Shown here one piece after another: positions 1-5,828 of a DNA stretch of 5,941 nt (positions within the stretch are counted from its first letter, which is position 1; every line of letters starts with the position of its first letter). Source of the DNA: JAKZSU01 sp047517485 (GTDB lineage Bacteria; Pseudomonadota; Alphaproteobacteria; UBA7887); NCBI GenBank assembly GCA_047517485.1, contig JAKZSU010000218.1, forward strand, positions 1 to 5,941, written 5' to 3'. Under the pieces are notes generated by a model. The model saw only the letters and a program-made list of their open reading frames with translations. It was not told the origin of the DNA and did not search any database. Position numbers and translations under genes: made by a program.

Positions 1-102
1 CTCTACAATGCCCAGTGGATCGTCGAAAAGAACGGCTACCTGAGCCCCGCTCAAGCTCGTCAGGCGTGGCACGCCGCGATCTCAATCAGGCCCGCCGCGT
101 GA
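1..102 (+). CDS. C-terminal fragment of an unidentified protein
   Basis: The first frame is open from the window edge to a TGA at 100-102 and gives 33 residues, beginning LYNAQWIVEKNG and ending ISIRPAA. The N-terminal part lies outside the window, so I cannot assign a family. The fragment is alanine-rich and looks helical, which would fit the end of a helical repeat domain, but that is a weak impression. The next gene starts 9 nt downstream in the same frame and direction, which suggests co-transcription. The fragment is read as coding because of its tight junction with the next gene and its plausible codon use (GCC, GCG, CAG, ATC). Confidence 0.5.
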   Translation, partial: LYNAQWIVEKNGYLSPAQARQAWHAAISIRPAA

Positions 103-111
103 GACAAACTT

Positions 112-762
112 GTGTCCAAGGAACCGGGTGCGCTACACGAGAGCAAATTCGTTCGCCCATCGGGTTCGGTCGACGTCTTGCTGATGCCCCCCGACGTCGA
201 GCTTTTCGAACTCACCGTGGGCGGCCTCCTGGAGCCCATGGCGGAATGGTCGGAAACTGGTCGGCGGAATGTAATTGCCGCTTTGGAGGACAATTTGACC
301 GGCCGAGACGCGACGCTCGTGCCTTATGCGTCGGAATCGGATGCCGCGCTCGAATTCAAATCCGAGCATGTTCAACTGGTAAAACTTCATGATGCCGTCG
401 GTGGCACGATTATTCTCCACACCCTTGCCGAGACCACCGCGCTTCCGACCAAGAAAACCTTCGACTGGAGCCTGGGCTCGGGAGCACGTGTCCTCGCGGA
501 CGAGTATAACGCTGACTACGCCCTGTTCGTGACCATGCGCGACAGCTTCGCGAGCGGCGGGCGCGCCGCGTTGATCGTGTTCGGCGCGATCCTCGACGTG
601 GGCATTCGCGGCGGGTCGCAATATGGCTTCGCCTCGCTCGTCGATTTGCGCACCGGCGAGATCGTCTGGTTCAACCAGTTGGCCAGTGGAACAGGTGATT
701 TGCGGAAACCGGAGAGCGCGCAAGGCGCGTGCCGCCAGCTGCTCACCGAATTTCCTCTTTAG
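112..762 (+). CDS. Conserved protein of unknown function, CsgG/DUF799-like appearance
   Basis: This 216-aa protein is of unknown function. The clearest landmarks are a VLLMPPDVELFELT segment (residues 22-35) followed by GGLLEP (37-42), a QLVKLHDAVGGTI helix-like stretch (88-100), an ADYALFVTMRDSF strand (134-146), a small hydrophobic glycine-rich part (151-168), and FASLVDLRTGEIVWFN near the C-terminus (173-188). The 'ADY..., VDLRTGEIVW' pattern resembles bacterial lipoproteins of the CsgG/LpoB/DUF799 type, where such strands form one alpha/beta domain; this is resemblance recalled from memory, not a search result. The chosen start is GTG at 112, with a weak purine stretch TGAGA 7 nt upstream; the next in-frame ATG (184) would remove the conserved-looking segment. 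No signal peptide or lipobox is visible, unlike the next two genes. Only 6 nt separate it from the metalloprotease gene, so a shared envelope role is likely. Confidence 0.8.
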   Translation: MSKEPGALHESKFVRPSGSVDVLLMPPDVELFELTVGGLLEPMAEWSETGRRNVIAALEDNLTGRDATLVPYASESDAALEFKSEHVQLVKLHDAVGGTIILHTLAETTALPTKKTFDWSLGSGARVLADEYNADYALFVTMRDSFASGGRAALIVFGAILDVGIRGGSQYGFASLVDLRTGEIVWFNQLASGTGDLRKPESAQGACRQLLTEFPL

Positions 763-768
763 TTTCCG

Positions 769-1938
769 ATGACCCGGTGGCCCTGTCTGGTGGGAGCGAT
801 CTTCGCGATCGCGGCCTGTGCCGGTGTGGAGGACATAGGGCTCCGCGCGACGCGAATTGACGAAGGACTACCCGCGACACCCCTGGACTCTGATGAGAAG
901 GGGATCTGGCGCCTTATGGAAAAGGCGGAGCGCGAATTAATTTTGTCTGGACAAGTCGTTCGGGATCCGGATTTGCAGGCCTATGTCGAAGACGTAATGT
1001 GTCGGGTCGCGGGATCGTATTGTGTCGACATCAGGGTTTATGTGGTGGATCAACCCGGCTTCAACGCGGCGACGGCGCCGAACGGCTTCGTCAGCGTTTG
1101 GACGGGCCTCTTTCTGCGCGCCGAGAACGAAGCCCAACTCGCCTCGGTTCTCGCGCACGAAGTAGCACACTACCAAAGGCGCCACAGTCTGGAACGCTGG
1201 CGCAACGCGCGCAACGCGTCGGGCGCCGCCAACATTATCGGTGTGCTCGCCGCCGGAGTCGGGGTCGGCGGCATCGGCGCATTGGTGATGCTTGGCGCCA
1301 TGGGGCAAGTGCTGGCGTTTTCGCGCGATCAGGAACGCGAGGCGGACCGCATCGGTATTGACCGTCTCGCGGCGGCAGGATATGCGCCCAATGAAACAGT
1401 GACGCTCTGGCAGCATGTCTTGCAAGAGCGAGAGACGGAAGACGATGACGGTCCGCCATTGTTTCTGGCGACCCACCCGGCCGCGAAGGAGCGTCTCGGA
1501 ACCATGCGCGCACTGGCGGCGGAACTCGAGGATTCGGGTGCTTCTCGCGAGGTGGGCGTCGAGAGTCATGCCCGTGCCATCGCTGATTGGCGTGGAACTT
1601 GGATAGAAAACGAACTCCAGCGCGGCTGGTTCGACAAGGTCGAACTGATCCTCGATCGCCTGATCGGCCAAGGGATCGGCCTCGGGGAGTTGGATTATTA
1701 CCGCGGCGAATTATACCGCAGACGCGGTGAAGACGGAGACCCCGAGCGCGCGATAGAGGAGTACCAGGCCGCGCTAGAACACCCGGACGCGCCGGCGGAG
1801 GCCCATCGAGCCCTTGGTATGCATTGGCGCGCCAGCGGAGAGAGAGATTTGTCTCGGAAGGCGTTCGGGCGGTATCTGGCGCTCAGCCCGGCGGCGCCGG
1901 ATCGCGCCATGATCCGCGCCTACATGAACAATAATTAG
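769..1938 (+). CDS. M48-family zinc metalloprotease lipoprotein with TPR-like C-terminus
   Basis: This 389-aa protein is a periplasmic, membrane-anchored M48 peptidase. Residues 1-17 form a lipoprotein signal peptide with lipobox I-A-A-C; Cys17 is the expected lipidated residue, and Ala at +2 favours the outer membrane. The catalytic domain has the zinc motif HEVAH (H130, E131, H134). The third ligand is E191 in EADRIG, and the family-typical N-A-x-x-x-P-N-G segment (99-106) and THP motif (235-237) are present. A glycine/alanine-rich hydrophobic stretch (about 152-184) lies between the zinc motifs, as in many M48 proteins. Residues about 305-375 look like two TPR-type helical hairpins, giving an architecture like BepA/YfgC but shorter. 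BepA degrades or helps mature misassembled outer-membrane proteins; a similar quality-control role here is inference. The ATG at 769 lacks a clear Shine-Dalgarno and lies 6 nt after the preceding stop, suggesting translational coupling. Confidence 0.93.
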   Translation: MTRWPCLVGAIFAIAACAGVEDIGLRATRIDEGLPATPLDSDEKGIWRLMEKAERELILSGQVVRDPDLQAYVEDVMCRVAGSYCVDIRVYVVDQPGFNAATAPNGFVSVWTGLFLRAENEAQLASVLAHEVAHYQRRHSLERWRNARNASGAANIIGVLAAGVGVGGIGALVMLGAMGQVLAFSRDQEREADRIGIDRLAAAGYAPNETVTLWQHVLQERETEDDDGPPLFLATHPAAKERLGTMRALAAELEDSGASREVGVESHARAIADWRGTWIENELQRGWFDKVELILDRLIGQGIGLGELDYYRGELYRRRGEDGDPERAIEEYQAALEHPDAPAEAHRALGMHWRASGERDLSRKAFGRYLALSPAAPDRAMIRAYMNNN

Positions 1939-1943
1939 GAGGG
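1936..1943 (+). promoter_or_regulatory. Strong ribosome binding site overlapping the protease stop codon
   Basis: The sequence TAGGAGGG contains a near-consensus Shine-Dalgarno (AGGAGG at 1937-1942) and includes the TAG stop of the metalloprotease gene. It lies 11 nt before the ATG at 1954. It decides the lipoprotein start and implies that ribosomes finishing the protease are handed over to the lipoprotein gene. Confidence 0.7.
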
Positions 1944-1953
1944 TTAGGCCATC

Positions 1954-2521
1954 ATGCGAACATGGATCACGATAGTGCTCGTTAGTTTCGCGTTTTCGGC
2001 GTGCATTCCAATCCCCTACGAACTGGTGCCGTCGGGCGATCGACTAATCGGCGACGCCTATACCGTAAACTCTCCCGTGGATTGGACGAAGCTTAAACAG
2101 TCCGAGTTCGAGATATGGACAGTGGACGGTTTCAGCCTCCAGTCACTTCTACGGTTCGATCAGCGATGGACAAAGCTTGGTGCCTGCCGATCCATCCGCG
2201 CCGAAAAAAAAGGTTCCGCGTTACCGTGAAGGCATGGAAGCGATCGATGTGGCGGATCTCGTCGAAGCGACATTGGAAATTTTTGGCGCCACGAAGGTGG
2301 CTATATCCGACATTCGACCAGCGCCTTTCGGGGGTCGCGACGGCTTTCGTTTCGAGGTCGAATTCGTCGAAGAAGGCCTTATCTATTTGGCCGCGGCACT
2401 CGGTTCCATCGACGACCAGGGACGGTTGGACCTCATTGTCTATGCCGGCACCCTGCAACATTATTTCGAGCTTAGACGCGACGCGGTCGACAAAATTTTT
2501 GCCTCGGTCCGCTTGGGCTAG
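1954..2521 (+). pseudogene. Small lipoprotein gene broken by a +1 frameshift
   Basis: Two overlapping frames together read as one lipoprotein of about 188 aa. The first (ATG 1954) has a signal peptide with lipobox F-S-A-C (Cys17), then TVNSPVDW and EIWTVDGFSLQSL, and stops at 2227-2229. The second frame is already sensible from about 2150 (YGSISDGQSLVPADPS) and runs through PRYREGMEAIDVADL, PFGGRDGFRFEVEF and LDLIVYAGTLQHYFE to TAG at 2519-2521. Removing one base near 2141-2155, for example one T of CTTCT, would give LQSLYGSISDGQSL without a gap. From memory, similar lipoproteins have continuous VNSP-W, WTVDG, FGGLDGFRFE and L-LYTGT-LHY segments, which supports a single ancestral gene. No precise function is known to me. 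Either the gene is decaying or one base is an assembly error; the unbroken tail favours a recent or artificial change. Confidence 0.8.
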
Positions 2522-2529
2522 AATTAGCC
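2516..2529. other. Small perfect inverted repeat across convergent stop codons
   Basis: GGCTA-GAAT-TAGCC forms a 5-bp stem with a 4-nt loop. It covers the TAG of the lipoprotein gene (2519-2521) and the TAA of the aminotransferase (2524-2526, minus strand). It could serve both directions, but the stem is short and no T-run follows on either strand, so a terminator function is only a possibility. Confidence 0.3.
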
Positions 2530-3747
2530 GCGTTCCACGTTGGCAACGCGCTCCGGGACTCCGAATTCGCGGTGACAGATGTCGGCGAGGCGGGCGATGC
2601 CCTCGCGGATGGTCTCGAGCGGCGCGTTGCCGAAGCACAAGCGAATGGAGTGGCGCCCGGTGGCGGGATCGGCCGACCAGTCGGCGCCGGGATTGACCGC
2701 GATCCCTTCGCCCGCCGCCGCTTGCACCAAACGGTTGGTGTCGACGGTCTCGGGCAGCGCGACCCATATGAAAATACCGCCGCGGGGAAGGCGATACTCG
2801 GCGGCGACGCCGAAATTTTCCTCCAACGCCTCGACCATCACCGCGCATTTCTCCTTGAGCCGGCCGCGCAAGCGGCTCACGTGGTCGTCGAAATGCGTCG
2901 TCGCGTACTCGGCGAGGGTCATTTGCTCGATCGCCCCGGTGCCGCCGTCGAATTTGACCGTAAGCATGCGACTCAGCACCGCCCAGTCGGCGATCACGTA
3001 GCCGACGCGCAATGCCGGGGCCAGCGATTTGGAAAACGAACCGCAATAGATCACCCGGCCGCTGTCGTCGAGCGAACGGATCGCCGGCGGCCGCTCGCCG
3101 TCCCACAGCAGGTCGGCGTAGCAATCGTCCTCGAAGATCGGGACATCGTAGGCGCCGGCGATGCGCAGCAGCTCGCGTCGTCGCTCGACACTCATCACCG
3201 TGCCGGTCGGATTCTGAATGGTCGGGATGGTGTAGATATACTTCGGCCGAATGCCGCGCTGGCGCAGGCTTTCCAGGGTGCGCTCGAGCTCATCGGTGCG
3301 CAGGCCGTCGTCGTCGACATCGATGCCGACCCATTTCGCGCCGCAGCGCTTGAGGCGGGCGGGCGAGCCGGCATAGGTCGCGGCCTCGACGATCACCGTG
3401 TCGCCGGGCTCGACCAGGATGGCGTTCACCAGATCGATGGCTTGCAGCGAGCCCGAGGTCACCAGCACTTGATCGGCGCTGCTCGAGAGGCCGGCGACCT
3501 GATGAATTTTCGCGGCGATGAAGTCGCGCAAGGGGCGGTAGCCCTGCGGGCCGTTTTGCATGCCATAAGTCGCGAGGTTCTGGCCCTCGCGCAGCAGCAC
3601 TTGTTTCGCCGCTTCGGCAAGGTCCGCGGCCGGGATGCTGTCGGGATCGTTGTGACCGCCGACGAAATTGTACTTGGGAAATCCGGCCCAGGGGGCGGCC
3701 TGGCCGGCGAGATCCTTGCGGAACAAGGGCGTGTAGTCGAAATCCAT
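2524..3747 (-). CDS. PLP-dependent aminotransferase, class I/II (LysN/MocR-like)
   Basis: This complete 407-aa cytosolic enzyme of fold-type I transfers amino groups between an amino acid and a 2-oxo acid using pyridoxal phosphate. Visible landmarks are GPQGYRPLRDFIA (66-78), the phosphate-binding TSGSLQAIDL (97-106), NPTG with N179, EDDCYADL in which D207 and Y210 should contact the cofactor ring, and the Schiff-base lysine K240 in SFSKSLAPALRVGY, with R247 as a likely phosphate ligand. R369 (SIRLCF) is the expected substrate-carboxylate arginine. The pattern is that of the 2-aminoadipate/aromatic aminotransferase group and of MocR regulator C-terminal domains, but the GntR helix-turn-helix is absent, so it is an enzyme and not a regulator. 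Substrate cannot be fixed. ATG at 3747 is supported by GGAG 7 nt upstream on the minus strand. It is divergent from the amidase gene and could belong to the same catabolic locus. Confidence 0.93.
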   Translation of the reverse strand: MDFDYTPLFRKDLAGQAAPWAGFPKYNFVGGHNDPDSIPAADLAEAAKQVLLREGQNLATYGMQNGPQGYRPLRDFIAAKIHQVAGLSSSADQVLVTSGSLQAIDLVNAILVEPGDTVIVEAATYAGSPARLKRCGAKWVGIDVDDDGLRTDELERTLESLRQRGIRPKYIYTIPTIQNPTGTVMSVERRRELLRIAGAYDVPIFEDDCYADLLWDGERPPAIRSLDDSGRVIYCGSFSKSLAPALRVGYVIADWAVLSRMLTVKFDGGTGAIEQMTLAEYATTHFDDHVSRLRGRLKEKCAVMVEALEENFGVAAEYRLPRGGIFIWVALPETVDTNRLVQAAAGEGIAVNPGADWSADPATGRHSIRLCFGNAPLETIREGIARLADICHREFGVPERVANVERG

Positions 3748-3853
3748 CGGTGGGCTCCGAGTCGATCTAAGCGAATTTGGTTCAGCAGGTCTTACCTCAT
3801 ATCAACGCAAGCCGGTATAAGGATCGTGACATCCATAATCGGCCGGAGCGACG
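3748..3853. promoter_or_regulatory. Divergent intergenic promoter region
   Basis: This 106-nt gap separates the start codons of the aminotransferase (leftward) and amidase (rightward), so it must hold promoters for both unless one is read from far away. It is more AT-rich than its flanks. A short inverted repeat GGAT-N6-ATCC (3821-3834) is a weak operator candidate. The aminotransferase Shine-Dalgarno is CTCC at 3755-3758 (read as GGAG on the minus strand), and the amidase one is GGAG at 3845-3848. I could not pick a convincing leftward promoter. Confidence 0.55.
3792..3821 (+). promoter_or_regulatory. Possible sigma-70-type promoter for the amidase gene
   Basis: A TATAAG hexamer (3816-3821) is close to the -10 consensus. 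TTACCT (3792-3797) lies 18 nt before it and matches the -35 consensus at only 3 of 6 positions. Transcription would begin near 3828, leaving a short leader before the ATG at 3854. This is a pattern match by eye only. Confidence 0.25.
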
Positions 3854-5308
3854 ATGACCGACTTGCATTTTCTCACCGCGACGGAATTGGCGGCCATGGT
3901 CGCGTCGAAGCGGATCGGCGCGCGCGAACTGCTCGATCATTTCCTGGCGCGGGTAGGCACCCATAACCCGGCGCTCAACGCGATCATCTGGTTGGATGTC
4001 GAGCGCGCGCGCGCGGCCGCCGATAAGACCGACGCCGCGATCGCCGCCGGGGAGAGTCTGGGGCCGCTCGCCGGGGTGCCGATGACGGTGAAGGAAAGCT
4101 TCAATGTCGCCGGCAGCGCCACGACGTGGGGCAATCCGGCATTGGCCGACAACGTGGACCGCGAAGACGGCGACGCGGTGCGTCGGCTGCGCCAGGCCGG
4201 GGCGATCATCTTCGGCAAGACCAACGTGCCGCTGCATTTGGCCGACTGGCAGAGTTTTAACGTTATTCATGGCACCACCAATAATCCATGGGACTTGACT
4301 CGCACCCCAGGCGGGTCTTCGGGCGGCGCCGCCGCGGCGCTGGCGGCCGGGCTCACCGGCTTGGAGATCGGCAGCGATATCGGCGCGTCGATCCGCAATC
4401 CGGCGCATTACTGCGGCCTGTTCGGGCACAAGCCGACCTGGGGGATCGTGCCGTCGACCGGCCACACTCTGCCGGGGCAGCATGTCGTCGCGGACATCGC
4501 GGCGTTCGGACCGCTGGCGCGGGGCGCCGAGGATTTGGCGGTGCAGCTGGATATTATCGCCGGCCCCGAGCCGGTAGACGCGACGCCCTGGCGTCTCAAG
4601 TTGCCGCCGCCGCGGCACACGGCGCTTAAGGATTTCCGCGTCGCGGTGATGCTGAGCGACCGCAACGCCGAAGTGGACCTGGAGTACCAGGACATCCTCC
4701 AGGGCGTTGCCGATCAGTTGGCGAAGGCGGGCGCCACCGTGTCCGACACCGTGCGGCCAGCGGTCGATACCGACCACGCCATGGAGGTCTATGTCCAGCT
4801 GCTGCGTTCGGCCACCTCGGGTCGGCACGACGACGCGGAGATCGCCGCGTTCCGCGCCGCGGTCGAGAGCGGCTCGCCGGACGATCGGAGCTATGCGGCG
4901 CGGGCGGCGCGGGCGGCGACCATGCCGCACAAGGACTGGCTGGAGTGGAGCAACCAACGCATCGCCATGCGCCACGCCTGGGCGGACTTTTTCCGTGACT
5001 GGGACATCTTGCTGTGTCCCGCCGCCTCGTCGGCGGCCTGGCCGCACGATCAGGACGGCGAGCGTCACGACCGGGTGATCACCGTGAACAACCAGGCGCA
5101 GCCGACCACGGACCAGCTTTTTTGGGCGGGATATTCCGGCATGGTCTATCTGCCCTCGACCGTCGCGCCGGCGGGCCTGACCAAGGCGGGCCTGCCGGTC
5201 GGCCTGCAAGCGGTCGCGGCCCATGGCGAGGACCACACCAGCATCGCGTTCTGCCGCCTGGCGGCCGAGGTGATCGGTGGGTTTACCCCGCCGCCCGGCT
5301 ACGATTGA
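3854..5308 (+). CDS. Amidase-signature family amidohydrolase
   Basis: This complete 484-aa cytosolic hydrolase cleaves an amide bond through the Ser-cisSer-Lys triad. The triad is fully visible: K80 in PMTVKESFNVAG, S155 in the GGSSGG loop (153-158), and nucleophile S179 in GSDIGASIRNPAHYCGLFGHKPT. The spacing of 24 residues between the two serines equals that in fatty acid amide hydrolase. Length and the C-terminal end (PSTVAPAG, GLPVGLQAVA, 434-454) are normal for the family. No signal peptide or membrane segment is seen. It is not recognisable as GatA, since no GatB or GatC gene lies nearby; a stand-alone catabolic amidase or carbamoyl hydrolase is more likely, with substrate unknown. ATG at 3854 follows GGAG by 5 nt. 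The VOC gene starts 13 nt after the stop and is probably in the same transcript. Confidence 0.94.
   Translation: MTDLHFLTATELAAMVASKRIGARELLDHFLARVGTHNPALNAIIWLDVERARAAADKTDAAIAAGESLGPLAGVPMTVKESFNVAGSATTWGNPALADNVDREDGDAVRRLRQAGAIIFGKTNVPLHLADWQSFNVIHGTTNNPWDLTRTPGGSSGGAAAALAAGLTGLEIGSDIGASIRNPAHYCGLFGHKPTWGIVPSTGHTLPGQHVVADIAAFGPLARGAEDLAVQLDIIAGPEPVDATPWRLKLPPPRHTALKDFRVAVMLSDRNAEVDLEYQDILQGVADQLAKAGATVSDTVRPAVDTDHAMEVYVQLLRSATSGRHDDAEIAAFRAAVESGSPDDRSYAARAARAATMPHKDWLEWSNQRIAMRHAWADFFRDWDILLCPAASSAAWPHDQDGERHDRVITVNNQAQPTTDQLFWAGYSGMVYLPSTVAPAGLTKAGLPVGLQAVAAHGEDHTSIAFCRLAAEVIGGFTPPPGYD
4895..4921 (+). repeat. Short 9-bp tandem repeat inside the amidase gene
   Basis: The unit GCGGCGCGG occurs twice in a row, followed by a third diverged copy (GCGGCGACC). 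It encodes the alanine/arginine stretch AARAARAAT (residues 348-356). The repeat keeps the reading frame, so copy-number change would alter only the length of a probable surface helix. Confidence 0.5.
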
Positions 5309-5321
5309 GAGAGGCCGGGTG

Positions 5322-5748
5322 ATGAGCCAAACGTCGATCGCCTTCGACCACATCCACATCATCAGCGTGGATCCCCAGGCCGCGGCGTCTTGGTATGTCG
5401 AGATTCTCGGCGGCGAGATCAGCGAGCACTAACGAATTGCGCGGCGCGCCGCAAATCGCTGTCGCGTTGGCCGGGATGATATTGCTCATTCGCGGTCAGC
5501 GGCCCGGCGAGCATCCGAGTTCCAAGAACGGCTTGGCGCATTTCGCCGATTTCGCCAGCCACGATCAATGGGGCACCGATCATTTCGGCTTTCGCGTCAC
5601 CGGCGATTTCGACGCCTATTGTGAAACGCTGAGGGTCCGCGGCGCGCGCTTCTCGGTCGAGCCGCACGAGTTCCTGCCCGGCAGCCGTATCGCCTACCTC
5701 GACGCTCCCGACGGTGTCACCGTGGAACTGGTTCACGCGGGCGCGTAA
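5322..5748 (+). pseudogene. VOC/glyoxalase-fold protein gene with one-base insertion
   Basis: The ATG at 5322 (purine-rich GAGAGAGG upstream, 7-nt spacing) gives MSQTSIAFDHIHIIS...WYVEILGGEISEH and then a TAA at 5430-5432. The rest of a VOC protein continues one base later in another frame: ELRGAPQIAVALAG, LLIRGQRPGE, WGTDHFGFRVTGD, RFSVEPHEFLPGSRIAYL and APDGVTVELV, ending with TAA at 5746-5748. Deleting one A from the TAAC at 5430-5433 restores Tyr (TAC) and joins the halves as ...SEHYELRGAPQ..., giving about 141 aa, a normal single-domain VOC length. Likely metal ligands are H10 (FDHIH), the His of DHFGF (codon 5581-5583) and the Glu of VELV (codon 5725-5727), all preserved. VOC proteins include glyoxalases, dioxygenases and epimerases; the exact reaction is unknown. 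Either a recent null mutation or a sequencing or assembly error explains it. Confidence 0.85.
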
Positions 5749-5828
5749 ATACCAAAAGGGCTCTGTGATTCAGGCGGCTGCCCTACTTAAATGTGATACG
5801 AGGTCACTGCTGTCCGGTTAACTGAGCG

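Noticed and set aside
133..723. 196-codon minus-strand frame opposite the first complete gene
   Set aside because: It shows no motif or plausible start context, and the opposite strand has a coherent conserved-looking protein in an operon.
2132..3124. 330-codon minus-strand frame overlapping the lipoprotein and aminotransferase genes
   Set aside because: It is in a different frame from the true aminotransferase, is arginine-rich without motifs, and crosses two better-supported genes.
2572..3966. 464-codon open frame on the plus strand opposite the aminotransferase
   Set aside because: It is exactly antisense to a complete PLP enzyme, has low-complexity composition and overruns the promoter region and amidase start.
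4003..4015. Alternating GC run as a structural element
   Set aside because: It is 13 nt within coding sequence for alanine and arginine codons and is expected at this GC content.
3797..5362. 521-codon open frame on the minus strand opposite the amidase gene
   Set aside because: The translation is arginine/glycine-rich with no recognisable domain, while the plus strand encodes a full amidase with its complete triad. It is a by-product of high GC.
5395..5433. ATG at 5395 as the start of a separate 117-aa VOC gene
   Set aside because: The first residues (MSRFSAARSAST) look like an out-of-frame reading of the conserved WYVEILGG segment; the VOC N-terminus is in the frame from 5322.
5757..5784. 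AGGGC...GCCCT inverted repeat after the VOC gene as a terminator
   Set aside because: The stem is only 5 bp with an 18-nt loop and no T-run follows.
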